From positions 1-38,206 of the forward strand of contig VGZH01000055.1 in NCBI GenBank assembly GCA_016872645.1: 38,206 bases of DNA. The letters run 5' to 3'. Of this stretch, positions 1-7,897 are shown piece by piece (the first letter of the stretch is position 1; each line of letters opens with the position of its first letter). This stretch comes from Planctomycetota bacterium (lineage in GTDB: Bacteria; Planctomycetota; Planctomycetia; Planctomycetales; Planctomycetaceae). The notes under the pieces were generated by a model, which worked only from the letters and a program-made list of their open reading frames with translations, was not told the DNA's origin and ran no database searches. The translations under genes and the position numbers were made by a program.

Positions 1-2
1 TG

Positions 3-329
3 CTGGACCAGGTCCGCAAACAGCTTGAAAAAATCATCAACGTCGTCCGCGTAATCGACTTCTCCGACCAGAAGTTTGTCGAACGCGATCTGATGCTGAT
101 GAAAGTCAGCACGGCCAAGGACCGCCGTGCGGAAATCAAAGAACTGGTTGAGATCTTTCGTGGCCGGATCGTGGATGTCAGCTCGACGCACGTCATGGTC
201 GAGATCTCCGGCCAAGAAGGAAAACTGGAAGCGTTCATCGAGCTGATGCGGCCATTCGGAATCCTGGAAATGGTTCGCACCGGCCGGATCGCTCTGCAAC
301 GCGACCACGAAGTGACTCCCAATGAATAG
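3..329 (+). CDS. ilvH: Acetolactate synthase small subunit, C-terminal part (5' end outside window)
   Basis: This is the regulatory subunit of acetohydroxyacid synthase, the first common enzyme of branched-chain amino acid synthesis in the cytoplasm. The frame is open from base 3, with no start in the window, and 108 residues are visible of the roughly 160 usual for the family. The visible part ends the ACT domain and contains the C-terminal domain, with typical stretches such as KVSTAKDRRAEIKELVEIFR and EAFIELMRPFGILEMVRTGR. It lies about 100 bp upstream of ilvC on the same strand, the normal ilv gene order, which supports the call. The first internal ATG is at 93, but coding clearly continues upstream of it. 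Confidence 0.95.
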   Translation: MDQVRKQLEKIINVVRVIDFSDQKFVERDLMLMKVSTAKDRRAEIKELVEIFRGRIVDVSSTHVMVEISGQEGKLEAFIELMRPFGILEMVRTGRIALQRDHEVTPNE

Positions 330-426
330 GAACGAGGGTTCGGAGCCCAGGAATAAGGCTCTGACACCTCGGCTCGTATTCTTTTTCTTACCACTAGTCC
401 CTAACCACTAACCACTAGAACACACC

Positions 427-1431
427 ATGCCAGTCAAAGTTTATTACGACGCCGATGCCGATCTTTCCCTTCTCAAAGACAAGACCATCGCCATCCTGGG
501 CTACGGCAGCCAAGGACACGCTCAGGCTCAGAACCTGCGTGACAGCGGTTGCAACGTCATCATCGGCCAACGCCCCGGCAGCGCGAACTACGATCTCGCC
601 GTCAGCCACGGCTTCAAGCCGATGTCGATCGCCGATGCTGTTAAGCAAGCCGACCTCGTCAACATCCTGCTGCCCGACGAAGTGCAGGGGGACATCTATA
701 AAACCGAGATTCGCCCGAACCTCAAGAAGGGCGCGCTGCTGATGTGCTCGCACGGCTTCAATATCCACTTCGGCCAAGTCGTTCCGCCGCAAGGCCACGA
801 CGCCGCTCTGGTCGCGCCGAAAGGCCCCGGCCACCTCGTCCGCAGCGAATACGAAAAAGGTGGCGGTGTGCCGAGCCTGATCGCGTTGCTGCCCGGAGCT
901 TCTGAGGAGTCCCGCAAGCTGGCGCTCGCGTATGCGAAGGGGATTGGCGGCACTCGCGGCGGAGTCATCGAGACAACCTTCGCCGAAGAAACCGAAACCG
1001 ACCTGTTCGGCGAGCAAGTCGTCCTCTGCGGGGGTGTCAGCGCGTTGGTCAAAGCGGGCTTCGAGACGCTCGTCGAAGCGGGTTACCAGCCGGAGATGGC
1101 CTACTTCGAGTGCATGCACGAACTCAAGCTGATCGTCGATCTGTTCTACCAAGGCGGCCTGAACTACATGCGTTACAGCGTGTCGAACACCGCCGAGTAC
1201 GGCGACTACACTCGCGGCCCGCGCATCGTCACCGAGCAGACGAAGGCCGAGATGAAGAAAATCCTCCACGAAATCCAATCCGGCCAATTCGCTCGCGACT
1301 GGATTCTGGAAAACAAAGCCAATCAAGCCAGCTTCCAAGCGACTCGCAAACGCGAACGTAATCACCCGCTCGAAGTGGTCGGCAAACAACTCCGTCGCAT
1401 GATGAGCTGGATCAAAGCGAAAGAGTACTAA
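427..1431 (+). CDS. ilvC: Ketol-acid reductoisomerase (NADP+), class I
   Basis: This enzyme converts acetolactate or acetohydroxybutyrate to the dihydroxy acid, using NADPH and Mg2+, in valine, leucine and isoleucine synthesis. The 334-residue length matches the short class I form. The N-terminal Rossmann domain shows [17 protein letters not shown] near residue 25. The region with [12 protein letters not shown] and [10 protein letters not shown] follows. The C-terminal knotted domain has the metal-binding residues in ETDLFGEQ (Asp and Glu) and in ECMHELK (two Glu). The ATG follows a 97-bp gap after ilvH that contains short CCACTA repeats. A long antisense reading frame over the same bases is a codon-bias shadow. 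Confidence 0.98.
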   Translation: MPVKVYYDADADLSLLKDKTIAILGYGSQGHAQAQNLRDSGCNVIIGQRPGSANYDLAVSHGFKPMSIADAVKQADLVNILLPDEVQGDIYKTEIRPNLKKGALLMCSHGFNIHFGQVVPPQGHDAALVAPKGPGHLVRSEYEKGGGVPSLIALLPGASEESRKLALAYAKGIGGTRGGVIETTFAEETETDLFGEQVVLCGGVSALVKAGFETLVEAGYQPEMAYFECMHELKLIVDLFYQGGLNYMRYSVSNTAEYGDYTRGPRIVTEQTKAEMKKILHEIQSGQFARDWILENKANQASFQATRKRERNHPLEVVGKQLRRMMSWIKAKEY

Positions 1432-1449
1432 CCGACGAGACACGCTCTC

Positions 1450-1523
1450 GCCCCCGTAGCTCAATTGGATAGAGCGTCGGCCTCCGGAGCCGAAGGTTAG
1501 AGGTTCGAATCCTCTCGGGGGTA
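1450..1523 (+). tRNA. tRNA-Arg (anticodon CCG)
   Basis: A complete cloverleaf folds. The acceptor arms are 1450-1456 and 1516-1522 (six Watson-Crick pairs and a terminal G-T), and the D stem is GCTC/GAGC. The anticodon stem is TCGGC/GCCGA around the loop CTCCGGA, giving anticodon CCG for CGG codons. The T stem is AGAGG/CCTCT with loop TTCGAAT, and A1523 is the discriminator. CCA is not encoded. An integrase gene starts 143 bp downstream, so the 3' half of this tRNA is the probable attachment site of the adjoining element. No second copy of the 3' end was found by eye in the window. Confidence 0.96.
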
Positions 1524-1587
1524 TTTGACTTACGACAATCGCGACTATACTTGTCACAACATTTGTCACAGATCGCCAAAAGAAAAA

Positions 1588-1615
1588 CCCCCGGTGGTCG
1601 TCACACCAACGGGGG
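1588..1615 (-). terminator. Intrinsic terminator-like hairpin, reading leftward
   Basis: CCCCCG at 1588-1593 pairs with CGGGGG at 1610-1615, with an inner TGGT/ACCA stem after a single mismatch. On the minus strand the hairpin is followed by TTTTTCTTTT (1578-1587). It would stop leftward transcription leaving the element before it reaches tRNA-Arg and ilvC. It could also lie in the 5' leader of the integrase mRNA, since it is upstream of the start at 1666. Confidence 0.55.
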
Positions 1616-1665
1616 CCAACGAACCTTCCGGCCCGTCAAGCAGTTCACTGCTGGGAGGTTCAAAG

Positions 1666-2838
1666 ATGCAACGATTTCCGAAACCGTGGTTCCGTCCGTC
1701 TCGTAAAACTTGGTTCGTCACGCTGGAGGGGAAGCAATTCAACCTCGGTGGCGATCGCAAGCTGGCATTCGAGCGCTACAAGGCGTTGCTGAATCAGCCG
1801 CGTCAGGTTCAGGTCGCTCCTGACTCGTTGGTCGGGTTGATCGACAAGTTCTTGGATTGGTGCGAGAAGCATCGCGCGACGGAAACCTACGAGTGGTATC
1901 GCGACTTGCTGCAAAAGTTCGCGAAGACATATCCCGATCTCGCCGTGAACGAACTCAAGCCGTTTCACGTCCAAGAGTGGATTGATCGGCAGACGGACAT
2001 CAAGAACGGCACGCGGCGGAACTACGCTCGTGCGATCATCCGCGTGATGTGGTGGGCACAAGACCTGGGCTACATCGACAAGAATCCGCTGGCCCGATTC
2101 AAGAAACCGAAGGCGGGCAAACGCGAGACGGTCATCTCGTCGGAAGAATTCGAGGGCATCCTGAATTTGATTCCGGGAGACGACTTCAAAGACTTGATTC
2201 GCTTCGCCTGGGAAACCGGTGCTCGTGCGGCGGAGTGCTTGGCGGCAGAACAGCGCCACGTCGATCTCAAGAATCGCCGGATCGTCTTTCCACAGTCGGA
2301 AGAGAAGATGGAACGTGAACCGCGAGTGATTTATCTCAACGAAGCGGCGGCGGAGATTGTCGTTCGTCGCATGGCCTCTAGCGGTCATGTCTTTCGCAAC
2401 TCGAACGGGCAACGGTGGACGACGGAAGCTGTGAATTGTGCCTTCAACAGTTTGCAGGCTCGCATGGGCAAGCTGGCGATGCGTGCGAAGGGCTTGTCGA
2501 TTGCGGAAGACGACGTTCAACAATTGACTCAGCAACTCAAAGCGGCGTGGCAATCGCGAGGGAAGCCTGAGCGGCCGGATCGGTTCTTTCGCGAGCAAGC
2601 TCGTGCTCGCATTTGGAATCGCGAGGCAGCCAAGCACGCTCCGAAATACTGCCTGACCGTGATCCGGCATTCGTGGTGTCACCGTGCTCTGCGGCAAGGT
2701 CTCGACGCCCTCACCGTCAGTATGCTGATGGGGCATTCGGACGTGACGATGGTGTCGGAGGTCTATAGTCATCTTAGTCATGCTCCTGAATTCCTGCGCG
2801 ACGCCATGCGGCGAGCAACAGCGACGATCACAACTTGA
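1666..2838 (+). CDS. Tyrosine recombinase / phage-type integrase
   Basis: This is a site-specific recombinase expected to integrate the element at the adjacent tRNA-Arg and help excise it. The chosen ATG at 1666 follows a strong ribosome site (GGGAGG at 1654-1659) and gives 390 residues; an upstream TTG at 1525 would start at the tRNA edge with a poor N-terminus. The N-terminal SAM-like arm (about residues 60-160) precedes the catalytic domain. In that domain ETGARAAE carries the first Arg (about 187), VIRHSWCHRAL the second, MLMGHSDVTM the His, and EVYSHL the nucleophilic Tyr (about 367). The position usually held by His three residues before the second Arg is Thr, so the motif is not fully canonical. 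The gene converges with the excisionase and overlaps it by 11 bp. Confidence 0.93.
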   Translation: MQRFPKPWFRPSRKTWFVTLEGKQFNLGGDRKLAFERYKALLNQPRQVQVAPDSLVGLIDKFLDWCEKHRATETYEWYRDLLQKFAKTYPDLAVNELKPFHVQEWIDRQTDIKNGTRRNYARAIIRVMWWAQDLGYIDKNPLARFKKPKAGKRETVISSEEFEGILNLIPGDDFKDLIRFAWETGARAAECLAAEQRHVDLKNRRIVFPQSEEKMEREPRVIYLNEAAAEIVVRRMASSGHVFRNSNGQRWTTEAVNCAFNSLQARMGKLAMRAKGLSIAEDDVQQLTQQLKAAWQSRGKPERPDRFFREQARARIWNREAAKHAPKYCLTVIRHSWCHRALRQGLDALTVSMLMGHSDVTMVSEVYSHLSHAPEFLRDAMRRATATITT

Positions 2839-3094
2839 TGTGCTTGAGCCGTGGTCGCGGTGGCGGCGTCCGCGCCGTCACCGGCTCATGGCGGCATTGG
2901 GCCAGAAACGATGCGATGTCCGTGTCGGCGATGCGGATGGCGGCTCCGATGCGGTAATGGGGCAGCTTGCCACTGCGGATTAGTTGGTAAGTCGAGGTCA
3001 ACGAAATCGTCAGCCGCCGGGATGCTTCGCGAACCGTGAGCATCCTGGGCGTGACGTGAGTTTCCATCGCTGTAGTTGATTGATCGTCGAACAT
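2828..3094 (-). CDS. Excisionase-like helix-turn-helix DNA-binding protein
   Basis: An 88-residue protein with the layout of the excisionase/MerR-type HTH_17 family: MLTVREASRRLTISLTSTYQLIRSGKLPHYRIG, then an Ile-rich strand and DIASFLAQC. Such proteins bind short DNA sites and direct the integrase toward excision, or act as small regulators. It is the last gene of a long leftward series, 18 bp after the replication-relaxation gene, and its 3' end overlaps that of the integrase. The convergent overlap could let transcription of one gene interfere with the other, which is an inference. The C-terminal tail is Pro/Arg-rich and Lys-rich. The start could also be the internal ATG of METHV, a few codons downstream. 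Confidence 0.82.
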   Translation of the reverse strand: MFDDQSTTAMETHVTPRMLTVREASRRLTISLTSTYQLIRSGKLPHYRIGAAIRIADTDIASFLAQCRHEPVTARTPPPRPRLKHIKL

Positions 3095-3112
3095 GATTTC
3101 GTCTCGAAGAGG

Positions 3113-4024
3113 TCAACGGTTGGGCAGCCGAATGATTTCGCGGCGCTTGCCGTCGGTGGCGTGCCAAATGGGGCTGGTCAGGGCAGTGGTTGACGTGAGG
3201 TCGGCGGCCGTGGCGAAGCGGCAGTAGGCCGCGACTGGATCGTCTTTCAGACGGTCGCAAAGCGATTGGATGCGTTCCCAAGTGCGGCAGACCCAAAACA
3301 AGCGGACGATGGCTTGGTCGGATTTGGGGAAGTAACGCTGGAACGTCCGCTGCGAAATGAGGGCGGAGTATCCGGGGAGCTTGCCGGCGATTTGCTTGCG
3401 TCCTTCGGACGAGCAGTCGATCTCGAAGAAGCCGATCAGGTCGCTGCTGCCGGCGGCGGAGTTGGTCAGTTCGCGGGGGACGGACATGCGGAATGCGGCG
3501 TCGGGTTGGCAGGTGGTTTTTCTCAGCGGGCCTGGGAAGGCGTGGTACAGGATGCGTCGGTGTGACGGCGGGAGTTTGTCGCTGGCCGAGTAGTCGCGGT
3601 CTTGCTCCAAGATCCAAGTTGGCAACGCGACGCGCAGCGAGCGGCACGCATCGTCGAGCGCCAGCTTGGTGCGAATGATTTGCAGCCGATGGTGGATCAT
3701 CTCCGGCTTGGGATCGCCGCGCGACACGCGAGGCGGATGATGGCCGGTCAGCGTTTCGATAGCCTCGGCCCCCCTCTCCGTCAGGCTGTGGACCGTGGGA
3801 ACCGAGCATCCGCTGGCCTCAGCGCTCCACAGCGTCAGGGCCACGGTGCGGGTGAGTCCTTGTTGCTGCAACAAAGCGAGCCGCTGCTGACAACGGCGCA
3901 AGGACGCGCCTGCAAAGAACCGTGCGTGAATCATGTCGGTATCGAGGATGCTGTGCTCGCCCAAACACGACAGCAATTGCAGGTCGCGTGGTTGCAAGAC
4001 AAGTTTGGTCGGAGCGGTGGTCAT
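3113..4024 (-). CDS. Replication-relaxation family protein
   Basis: This 303-residue protein resembles the Replic_Relax family found on plasmids and integrated elements, next to coupling ATPases. The N-terminus is a winged-helix DNA-binding region (LQPRDLQLLSCLGEHSILDT, then ARFFAGASLRRCQQRLALLQQQGLTRT). A middle part contains HHRLQIIRTKLALDDACRS, and an alpha/beta domain contains LIGFFEIDCSSEGRKQIAGKL. Its ATG (4024) is 3 bp after the stop of the coupling ATPase, so the two are probably translated together. A second, only distantly similar copy of the same pair lies at 31131-34479. The biochemical role of the family is poorly defined; a role in replication or transfer initiation is inferred from gene company. 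Confidence 0.72.
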   Translation of the reverse strand: MTTAPTKLVLQPRDLQLLSCLGEHSILDTDMIHARFFAGASLRRCQQRLALLQQQGLTRTVALTLWSAEASGCSVPTVHSLTERGAEAIETLTGHHPPRVSRGDPKPEMIHHRLQIIRTKLALDDACRSLRVALPTWILEQDRDYSASDKLPPSHRRILYHAFPGPLRKTTCQPDAAFRMSVPRELTNSAAGSSDLIGFFEIDCSSEGRKQIAGKLPGYSALISQRTFQRYFPKSDQAIVRLFWVCRTWERIQSLCDRLKDDPVAAYCRFATAADLTSTTALTSPIWHATDGKRREIIRLPNR

Positions 4025-4027
4025 GGC

Positions 4028-5872
4028 TTAGATCGTGATGATTCCGTTGTCGGTGTCTTTGGGAGCAATCAGGATCTGCGATTGCGAAGAGGCGATGCGT
4101 TCGTTGTTCGCTGCGATGTCTTGCAGAAACTTGACAAGCTTCTGCTCGAACTCGATCCGCTTGAGCTTGAGGTTCTCAGTCGTGTCGAATTCCGGCCGGG
4201 CATGAACTTCGCGGCGGAGTTGGGCGATCTTTTTGGCGGCGAAGCGTGGCGTTGCCACCAGCGGATTGCGGGCCAGCGGCGTGTTGACTCGTGATACGCC
4301 TTGCCCGGCGATGTAAAGCATCGCCGTGCCGCGCGGCAGCGTCGTCAGCTCGCTAGCACCTTCGATGATTTGCTCGTCGCTGGTGTAGAACTGCGTCGCC
4401 GTGACGACCTCGCGGGTGCGGATACGGGGCACGAGCGATTGCTTGCGAGTGACGCTCTTGCCGCGAGTCGTCGTCTTCGACCAACTGCTGCCGCTCGTCT
4501 CTGTCGAACCGCGTGATGACGATGTGCCGGTTGATGAACCGGATTGATCGGAGCGAGCACGGCTCACGGCATCAGCGACAAGCGACGTGGTCTCAGTCGA
4601 ACCGGACGAACTCGTATTTCCTTCCGAGTGGCTCTGCGTGTCGCTGACGGCGTTGCTGGCCGAACCGCCGTCTTGCGCGGCATCGCTCATGCTGTCCGAT
4701 TCGTCGGTCAGCGTGACGAGTTCGTTTCCGTCTTGATACTGTTGAAGTTGAGTCTGAACGTGCTTGATTTTCTTCGTGTCGATCGTCGGCAGCTTGATGA
4801 TCTCGCCGATGAATTTGGCATCGACTGGGTTCTTGTGGCGGAAATAAAAGTGAGCGTTGCAGTGGCTAATCAACGCTTGCAGCAAGCGATCTTTTTCCCG
4901 TTCCTCGAAAAGCTGCGTCCCCTGGAAGGCACACACGAAGCGGCATTGAAACTTGCGCACTTGGGCCAGCGCTCGCGTGATGATGTCGAACGACGCTCGG
5001 AAGACGGGCAGCTCGTCGATGAAGATGCAATGCGGCACGCGGGCATGTCGTGGCGTGTTGTAGATCGCGAACAGAATCTCCATCAGCCAGAGATTCGCGA
5101 AGATCTCGACATCCTCTTCGCGGAGCACACTACCGCGAGCCAGCGACACCAGAATCACGGCGCGATCCTGAATCAGTTGCGTTAAATCGAGATGCCCGTC
5201 CGGTTTGCTAAAGGACAATTCGACCAGCGGATTTTGCATCAGATTGAGGAATCGGTTCTTGGCGGAGCCGACTTGTTCTTCGCGTTCTCCTGGCCGCAAC
5301 CCGGCCAGTTGTTCCAATTCAAACTGGCTCACGAAATCAGGGGCGACTGCGGTGAGTGCTTGGAACACTGGACTCTGAAAGTCAAAGAAGTGCCGCACGT
5401 CGGCGAGCGTCAGTCCCGCAAGTGCTAATGTCGTCAGGAACCGATGCACCCACTTCGCCAACACGGGTTTACCGTTGAAATCTCTTTCTCCGAACGCATA
5501 CAGAAGTATGCGTGCGACGTGTCCGACTCGGCTGGCGACACGAGCCTTGTACGTCGTTTCGTCCACGCCTTCGCGGCTGACAGCGAGCGGATTCAACCCG
5601 GTGATGCGGTTGGTGTCCGAGTAGCGGATGACGATGACTCGGCGGCGAAGCGACGGGGGTAACGCGGCACAGAACGGCTCGATGTCGTCGGCCAAGTCAC
5701 CGTGCGGATCAAGCAACGTCGCGCCGCAATTGGTTCGCAATACGGCCGTCATCAGGCCGTACATCAAGTTCGACTTGCCGGTGCCGGAATCGCCAGACAC
5801 CAAAACTCCGGCTGCTGAATCCCCCAACAGAACCGAGTTCGCAAAGCGTCTCAAATCCAAACCAGTGCTCAT
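4028..5872 (-). CDS. VirD4/TraD-like type IV coupling ATPase
   Basis: This is a P-loop ATPase of the type that brings DNA to a type IV secretion channel. The start at 5872 has a good ribosome site (GGGAGG) and gives 614 residues; GTG at 5914 is less likely. Walker A is GDSGTGKS (27-34), followed by LLDPHGD (about 53-59). Walker B is CIFIDELP (282-289), with a following QVRKFQCRFVCAFQGTQ segment as in coupling proteins. A Ser/Thr/Gly-rich low-complexity stretch lies at about 385-475. I see no N-terminal transmembrane helices, unlike classical VirD4, so membrane anchoring may be supplied by the 220-residue neighbour at 6159-6821. A partial duplicate of its N-terminus precedes it at 5889-6137. 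No relaxase gene is visible. Confidence 0.8.
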   Translation of the reverse strand: MSTGLDLRRFANSVLLGDSAAGVLVSGDSGTGKSNLMYGLMTAVLRTNCGATLLDPHGDLADDIEPFCAALPPSLRRRVIVIRYSDTNRITGLNPLAVSREGVDETTYKARVASRVGHVARILLYAFGERDFNGKPVLAKWVHRFLTTLALAGLTLADVRHFFDFQSPVFQALTAVAPDFVSQFELEQLAGLRPGEREEQVGSAKNRFLNLMQNPLVELSFSKPDGHLDLTQLIQDRAVILVSLARGSVLREEDVEIFANLWLMEILFAIYNTPRHARVPHCIFIDELPVFRASFDIITRALAQVRKFQCRFVCAFQGTQLFEEREKDRLLQALISHCNAHFYFRHKNPVDAKFIGEIIKLPTIDTKKIKHVQTQLQQYQDGNELVTLTDESDSMSDAAQDGGSASNAVSDTQSHSEGNTSSSGSTETTSLVADAVSRARSDQSGSSTGTSSSRGSTETSGSSWSKTTTRGKSVTRKQSLVPRIRTREVVTATQFYTSDEQIIEGASELTTLPRGTAMLYIAGQGVSRVNTPLARNPLVATPRFAAKKIAQLRREVHARPEFDTTENLKLKRIEFEQKLVKFLQDIAANNERIASSQSQILIAPKDTDNGIITI

Positions 5873-5888
5873 CGCGCCTCCCATTCCG

Positions 5889-6137
5889 TTATGGGGTGGC
5901 GCGGTCGTTGGCACCGCTCGTGGTGATTGGCACTTCTAGTTGTTGCACGGCATCGGCCATGTCGCCGTGTGGGTCAAGCAGTATCACGCGGCCGTTGGTT
6001 CGCAGCACGGCGGTCATCAAGCCGTACATCAAGTTCGACTTGCCGGTGCTGGAATCGCCAGGCACCAAAACACCCGCTGCCGACTCATCATGCAGAGCGA
6101 AATTCTCGACGTGTGGCAATTTATCCGTAGTCTGCAC
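5889..6137 (-). CDS. P-loop mini-protein, partial duplicate of the coupling ATPase N-terminus
   Basis: The 82-residue product repeats the first part of the downstream ATPase. ESAAGVLVPGDSSTGKSN matches DSAAGVLVSGDSGTGKSN, the next residues MYGLMTAVLRTN are identical, and LLDPHGDMAD matches LLDPHGDLAD. It then stops before any Walker B motif. Its C-terminus (PITTSGANDRATP) resembles the end of the upstream 220-residue protein (IATSGTNDRAAP). This fits a tandem duplication of about 268 bp that copied the ATPase start and the end of the upstream gene. The start is GTG at 6137, 22 bp after the upstream stop. It may be a decaying by-product or a short regulatory subunit. The frame is intact and the P-loop conserved, so I list it as a gene with caution. 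Confidence 0.5.
   Translation of the reverse strand: MQTTDKLPHVENFALHDESAAGVLVPGDSSTGKSNLMYGLMTAVLRTNGRVILLDPHGDMADAVQQLEVPITTSGANDRATP
5901..5928. repeat. Direct repeat, copy 1 (partner at 6171-6198)
   Basis: These 28 bases differ from 6171-6198 at only three positions. Together with the P-loop duplication about 265 bp apart (around 5761 and 6026) they mark a tandem duplication unit of roughly 268 bp between the coupling ATPase and the upstream gene. Confidence 0.8.
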
Positions 6138-6158
6138 GATTGAATCCTCACTTTGTTG

Positions 6159-6821
6159 TTACGGTGCAGCGCGGTCGTTGGTGCCGCTCGTGGCGATTTG
6201 TCGCATCCGTTCTTGGAAGCGAAGCTGTTCTTGCTCCAGCAATTGTTCTCGCGTCTCTTCGTCCAAATCGGTCATGCCTTCGAGCGTGTGAACTCGGCCG
6301 CGGTACTCGGCTTGAGCTTGGCGGAGTTGCTGGCCGAAGTCGGGTCGCGGCGTGTTGTCCTGGCGGCACAAGCGGGACTCGGCCTCCGTGCGGATGTAGT
6401 CGGCTTCAAACGGCGCGACACCGAGTCCCGTTACCAACTCCGTGAGCGCGGGCATGACGCTTTCGACCGACGCACCTTCGCCCAGCAAGTGGGCGAGATG
6501 CTCGACGAGCAACGAACGGAACCGGCGATACTGCCGTTGGCGAAACCACAACGGCACATTTTGAGCATGAGTCACAAAGCTAGCAGGACGCCGGAAATCC
6601 GGCGCTTGCCGCACTTGTTGCAAAGCAATTTGCAGAGAACGAGCCGCCTGTTTCATCGCGGCAGTCACCGCTGGCGGCGTCGGTGCTGGCGACGTTCCAC
6701 GACGGAGCGTTGTCGATGCCAGCCTTCGGGTTCGCCGCGAACGAAACCTGTCGCCGATCAGACGATAGGCCCCGTAAGCGGCCGAACCAAGAATGCTCCA
6801 ACCAATCAATTCAGGAATCAT
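6159..6821 (-). CDS. Unknown membrane-anchored protein with helical C-terminus
   Basis: I do not recognise a family. The protein is about 220 residues (ATG at 6821; a GTG at 6824 just before it is also possible, both after CGGAGA). A short hydrophobic N-terminus (IPELIGWSILGSAAYGAYRLIG) looks like a membrane anchor or signal anchor and is followed by a very Arg-rich segment (RFRSRRTRRLASTTLRR). The rest is predicted helical, ending in a Glu/Gln-rich stretch with LDEETREQLLEQEQLRFQERM that could form a coiled coil. It sits between the E1-like gene and the coupling ATPase pair on the same strand. A plausible role is membrane partner of the ATPase, which lacks its own anchor; this is inference only. 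Confidence 0.6.
   Translation of the reverse strand: MIPELIGWSILGSAAYGAYRLIGDRFRSRRTRRLASTTLRRGTSPAPTPPAVTAAMKQAARSLQIALQQVRQAPDFRRPASFVTHAQNVPLWFRQRQYRRFRSLLVEHLAHLLGEGASVESVMPALTELVTGLGVAPFEADYIRTEAESRLCRQDNTPRPDFGQQLRQAQAEYRGRVHTLEGMTDLDEETREQLLEQEQLRFQERMRQIATSGTNDRAAP
6171..6198. repeat. Direct repeat, copy 2 (partner at 5901-5928)
   Basis: Second copy of the 28-base repeat, within the 3' coding end of the 220-residue gene, encoding its SGTNDRAAP tail. Copy 1 encodes the similar tail of the P-loop mini-protein. Confidence 0.8.
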
Positions 6822-6873
6822 CACAAATCTCCGAACTCAGTTTTCTCTCGAATTCCATCCCTTGCTTGGTCTC

Positions 6874-7806
6874 TTAGTTCTGAGTCGCCGGTCGTTTTCC
6901 TGGCATCCGAATCGGCATCCCGTGAAAGAACGGCACGGCAGCATCGCCACGAAATTGCTCGCAGTCCGGGCAGACTTTGAACCCCGATTCGGGATCAGTT
7001 CTGGCGATCGTGTTCCACGCGAAAAACTCTTTGCAGGCGTCTGGAACGCCGAGCTTCTCACGGACGACTCGGCGACCGTTGATCGTCCAGTCGGGGTCAA
7101 TTTGAGTCTGAATGAAATTGCGATCGCCCAGCGCGCCGATCAACTTCCCGTAGCGGCTGTCGCTGCCGCGTGTCAGCAAGCCGATGGCAAGCGGTCCAGC
7201 GATCGCGTCCAAGAATCCGATGTCGAAGATCGTGCAACCGTCGCTCGGCGGATCGAGCGATTGGCCGGTGGCCTTCGCCAACTCGTGAGCCAAGAATCTC
7301 TTCTCGACCAAGCAGCGGTAGCACGCATCAATGCCGGGATGCCAGAACACAACTTCGCCGCCCACTCCATCGGCGTACATGCCCAGCCACAACGCGGGCT
7401 TTTGCAGTCGCAAAGCGACTTGATTGCCGCGAGCCTGAGCCGGGAAATGGTCCGTCGCGAAGATGAACAAGTCGGCGTCGCCGAACTCACGATCAATGTC
7501 CTCGTCCGTCATTTCGCAGAAGTCGCAAATGAGCGTCGTGACTTCGACCTCCGGATTGATGCGGCGCAACCGATCCGCGACCGCCTCGGCTTTGGGGCGT
7601 CCAATGTCCGCCTGCTCGAAACCTTGGCGACAAAGATTGGCGTCCGTGACAATATCTTTGTCAAGCAGTTTGAATTTGGTGACTCCGCTGCGGCCGAGAT
7701 TGGCAATCAAATCCACTGCTCCGCCGTTGCCGATCACCACCACCGTGGCATCGCGCAGCTTCGCAACATCGACTGTCCTCTTGATTCTTGAAAAATCGAA
7801 CTTCAT
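6874..7806 (-). CDS. E1/ThiF-like ubiquitin-activating enzyme homologue
   Basis: This is a Rossmann-fold adenylating protein of the ThiF/MoeB/E1 superfamily, 310 residues. The nucleotide loop is VVVIGNGGAVD (about 22-32; canonical GxGGxGS is modified). It is followed by the acidic LLDKDIV (48-53), NLCRQGFE with the conserved Arg-Gln (57-64), DIGRPKAEA (68-75) and RRINPEVEV. A zinc site is formed by CYRC (162-165) and CPDC (279-282). Family members adenylate the C-terminus of a ubiquitin-like protein. No single Cys can be assigned as the thioester residue by eye. It lies downstream of the JAMM protease and E2-like genes on the same strand, and together they suggest a protein-conjugation pathway. 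The ATG at 7806 follows GAAAGGG. Confidence 0.85.
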   Translation of the reverse strand: MKFDFSRIKRTVDVAKLRDATVVVIGNGGAVDLIANLGRSGVTKFKLLDKDIVTDANLCRQGFEQADIGRPKAEAVADRLRRINPEVEVTTLICDFCEMTDEDIDREFGDADLFIFATDHFPAQARGNQVALRLQKPALWLGMYADGVGGEVVFWHPGIDACYRCLVEKRFLAHELAKATGQSLDPPSDGCTIFDIGFLDAIAGPLAIGLLTRGSDSRYGKLIGALGDRNFIQTQIDPDWTINGRRVVREKLGVPDACKEFFAWNTIARTDPESGFKVCPDCEQFRGDAAVPFFHGMPIRMPGKRPATQN

Positions 7807-7829
7807 GTCGGAACCCTTTCGTGTTGAAC

Positions 7830-7897
7830 GATTGAACTTGGAAATTGATTTCGGTCAGGCACAGATTGAATTTGGAAACGGGTTTAGATCAGGCACA
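7830..7897. repeat. 34-bp tandem repeat, two units
   Basis: Units 7830-7863 and 7864-7897 both begin GATTGAA(C/T)TTGGAAA and end TCAGGCACA. The second unit overlaps the last codons and stop of the JAMM protease gene, so the repeat appears to be a short tandem duplication of that gene's 3' end. It fills most of the gap before the E1-like gene. Confidence 0.8.

Noticed and set aside
415-1569. 384-residue open frame antisense to ilvC
   Set aside because: It mirrors a strongly conserved metabolic gene and shows no family features; it is explained by GC-rich codon bias.
1660-2781. 373-residue open frame antisense to the integrase
   Set aside because: The integrase has all catalytic motifs and a ribosome site; the antisense frame has neither.
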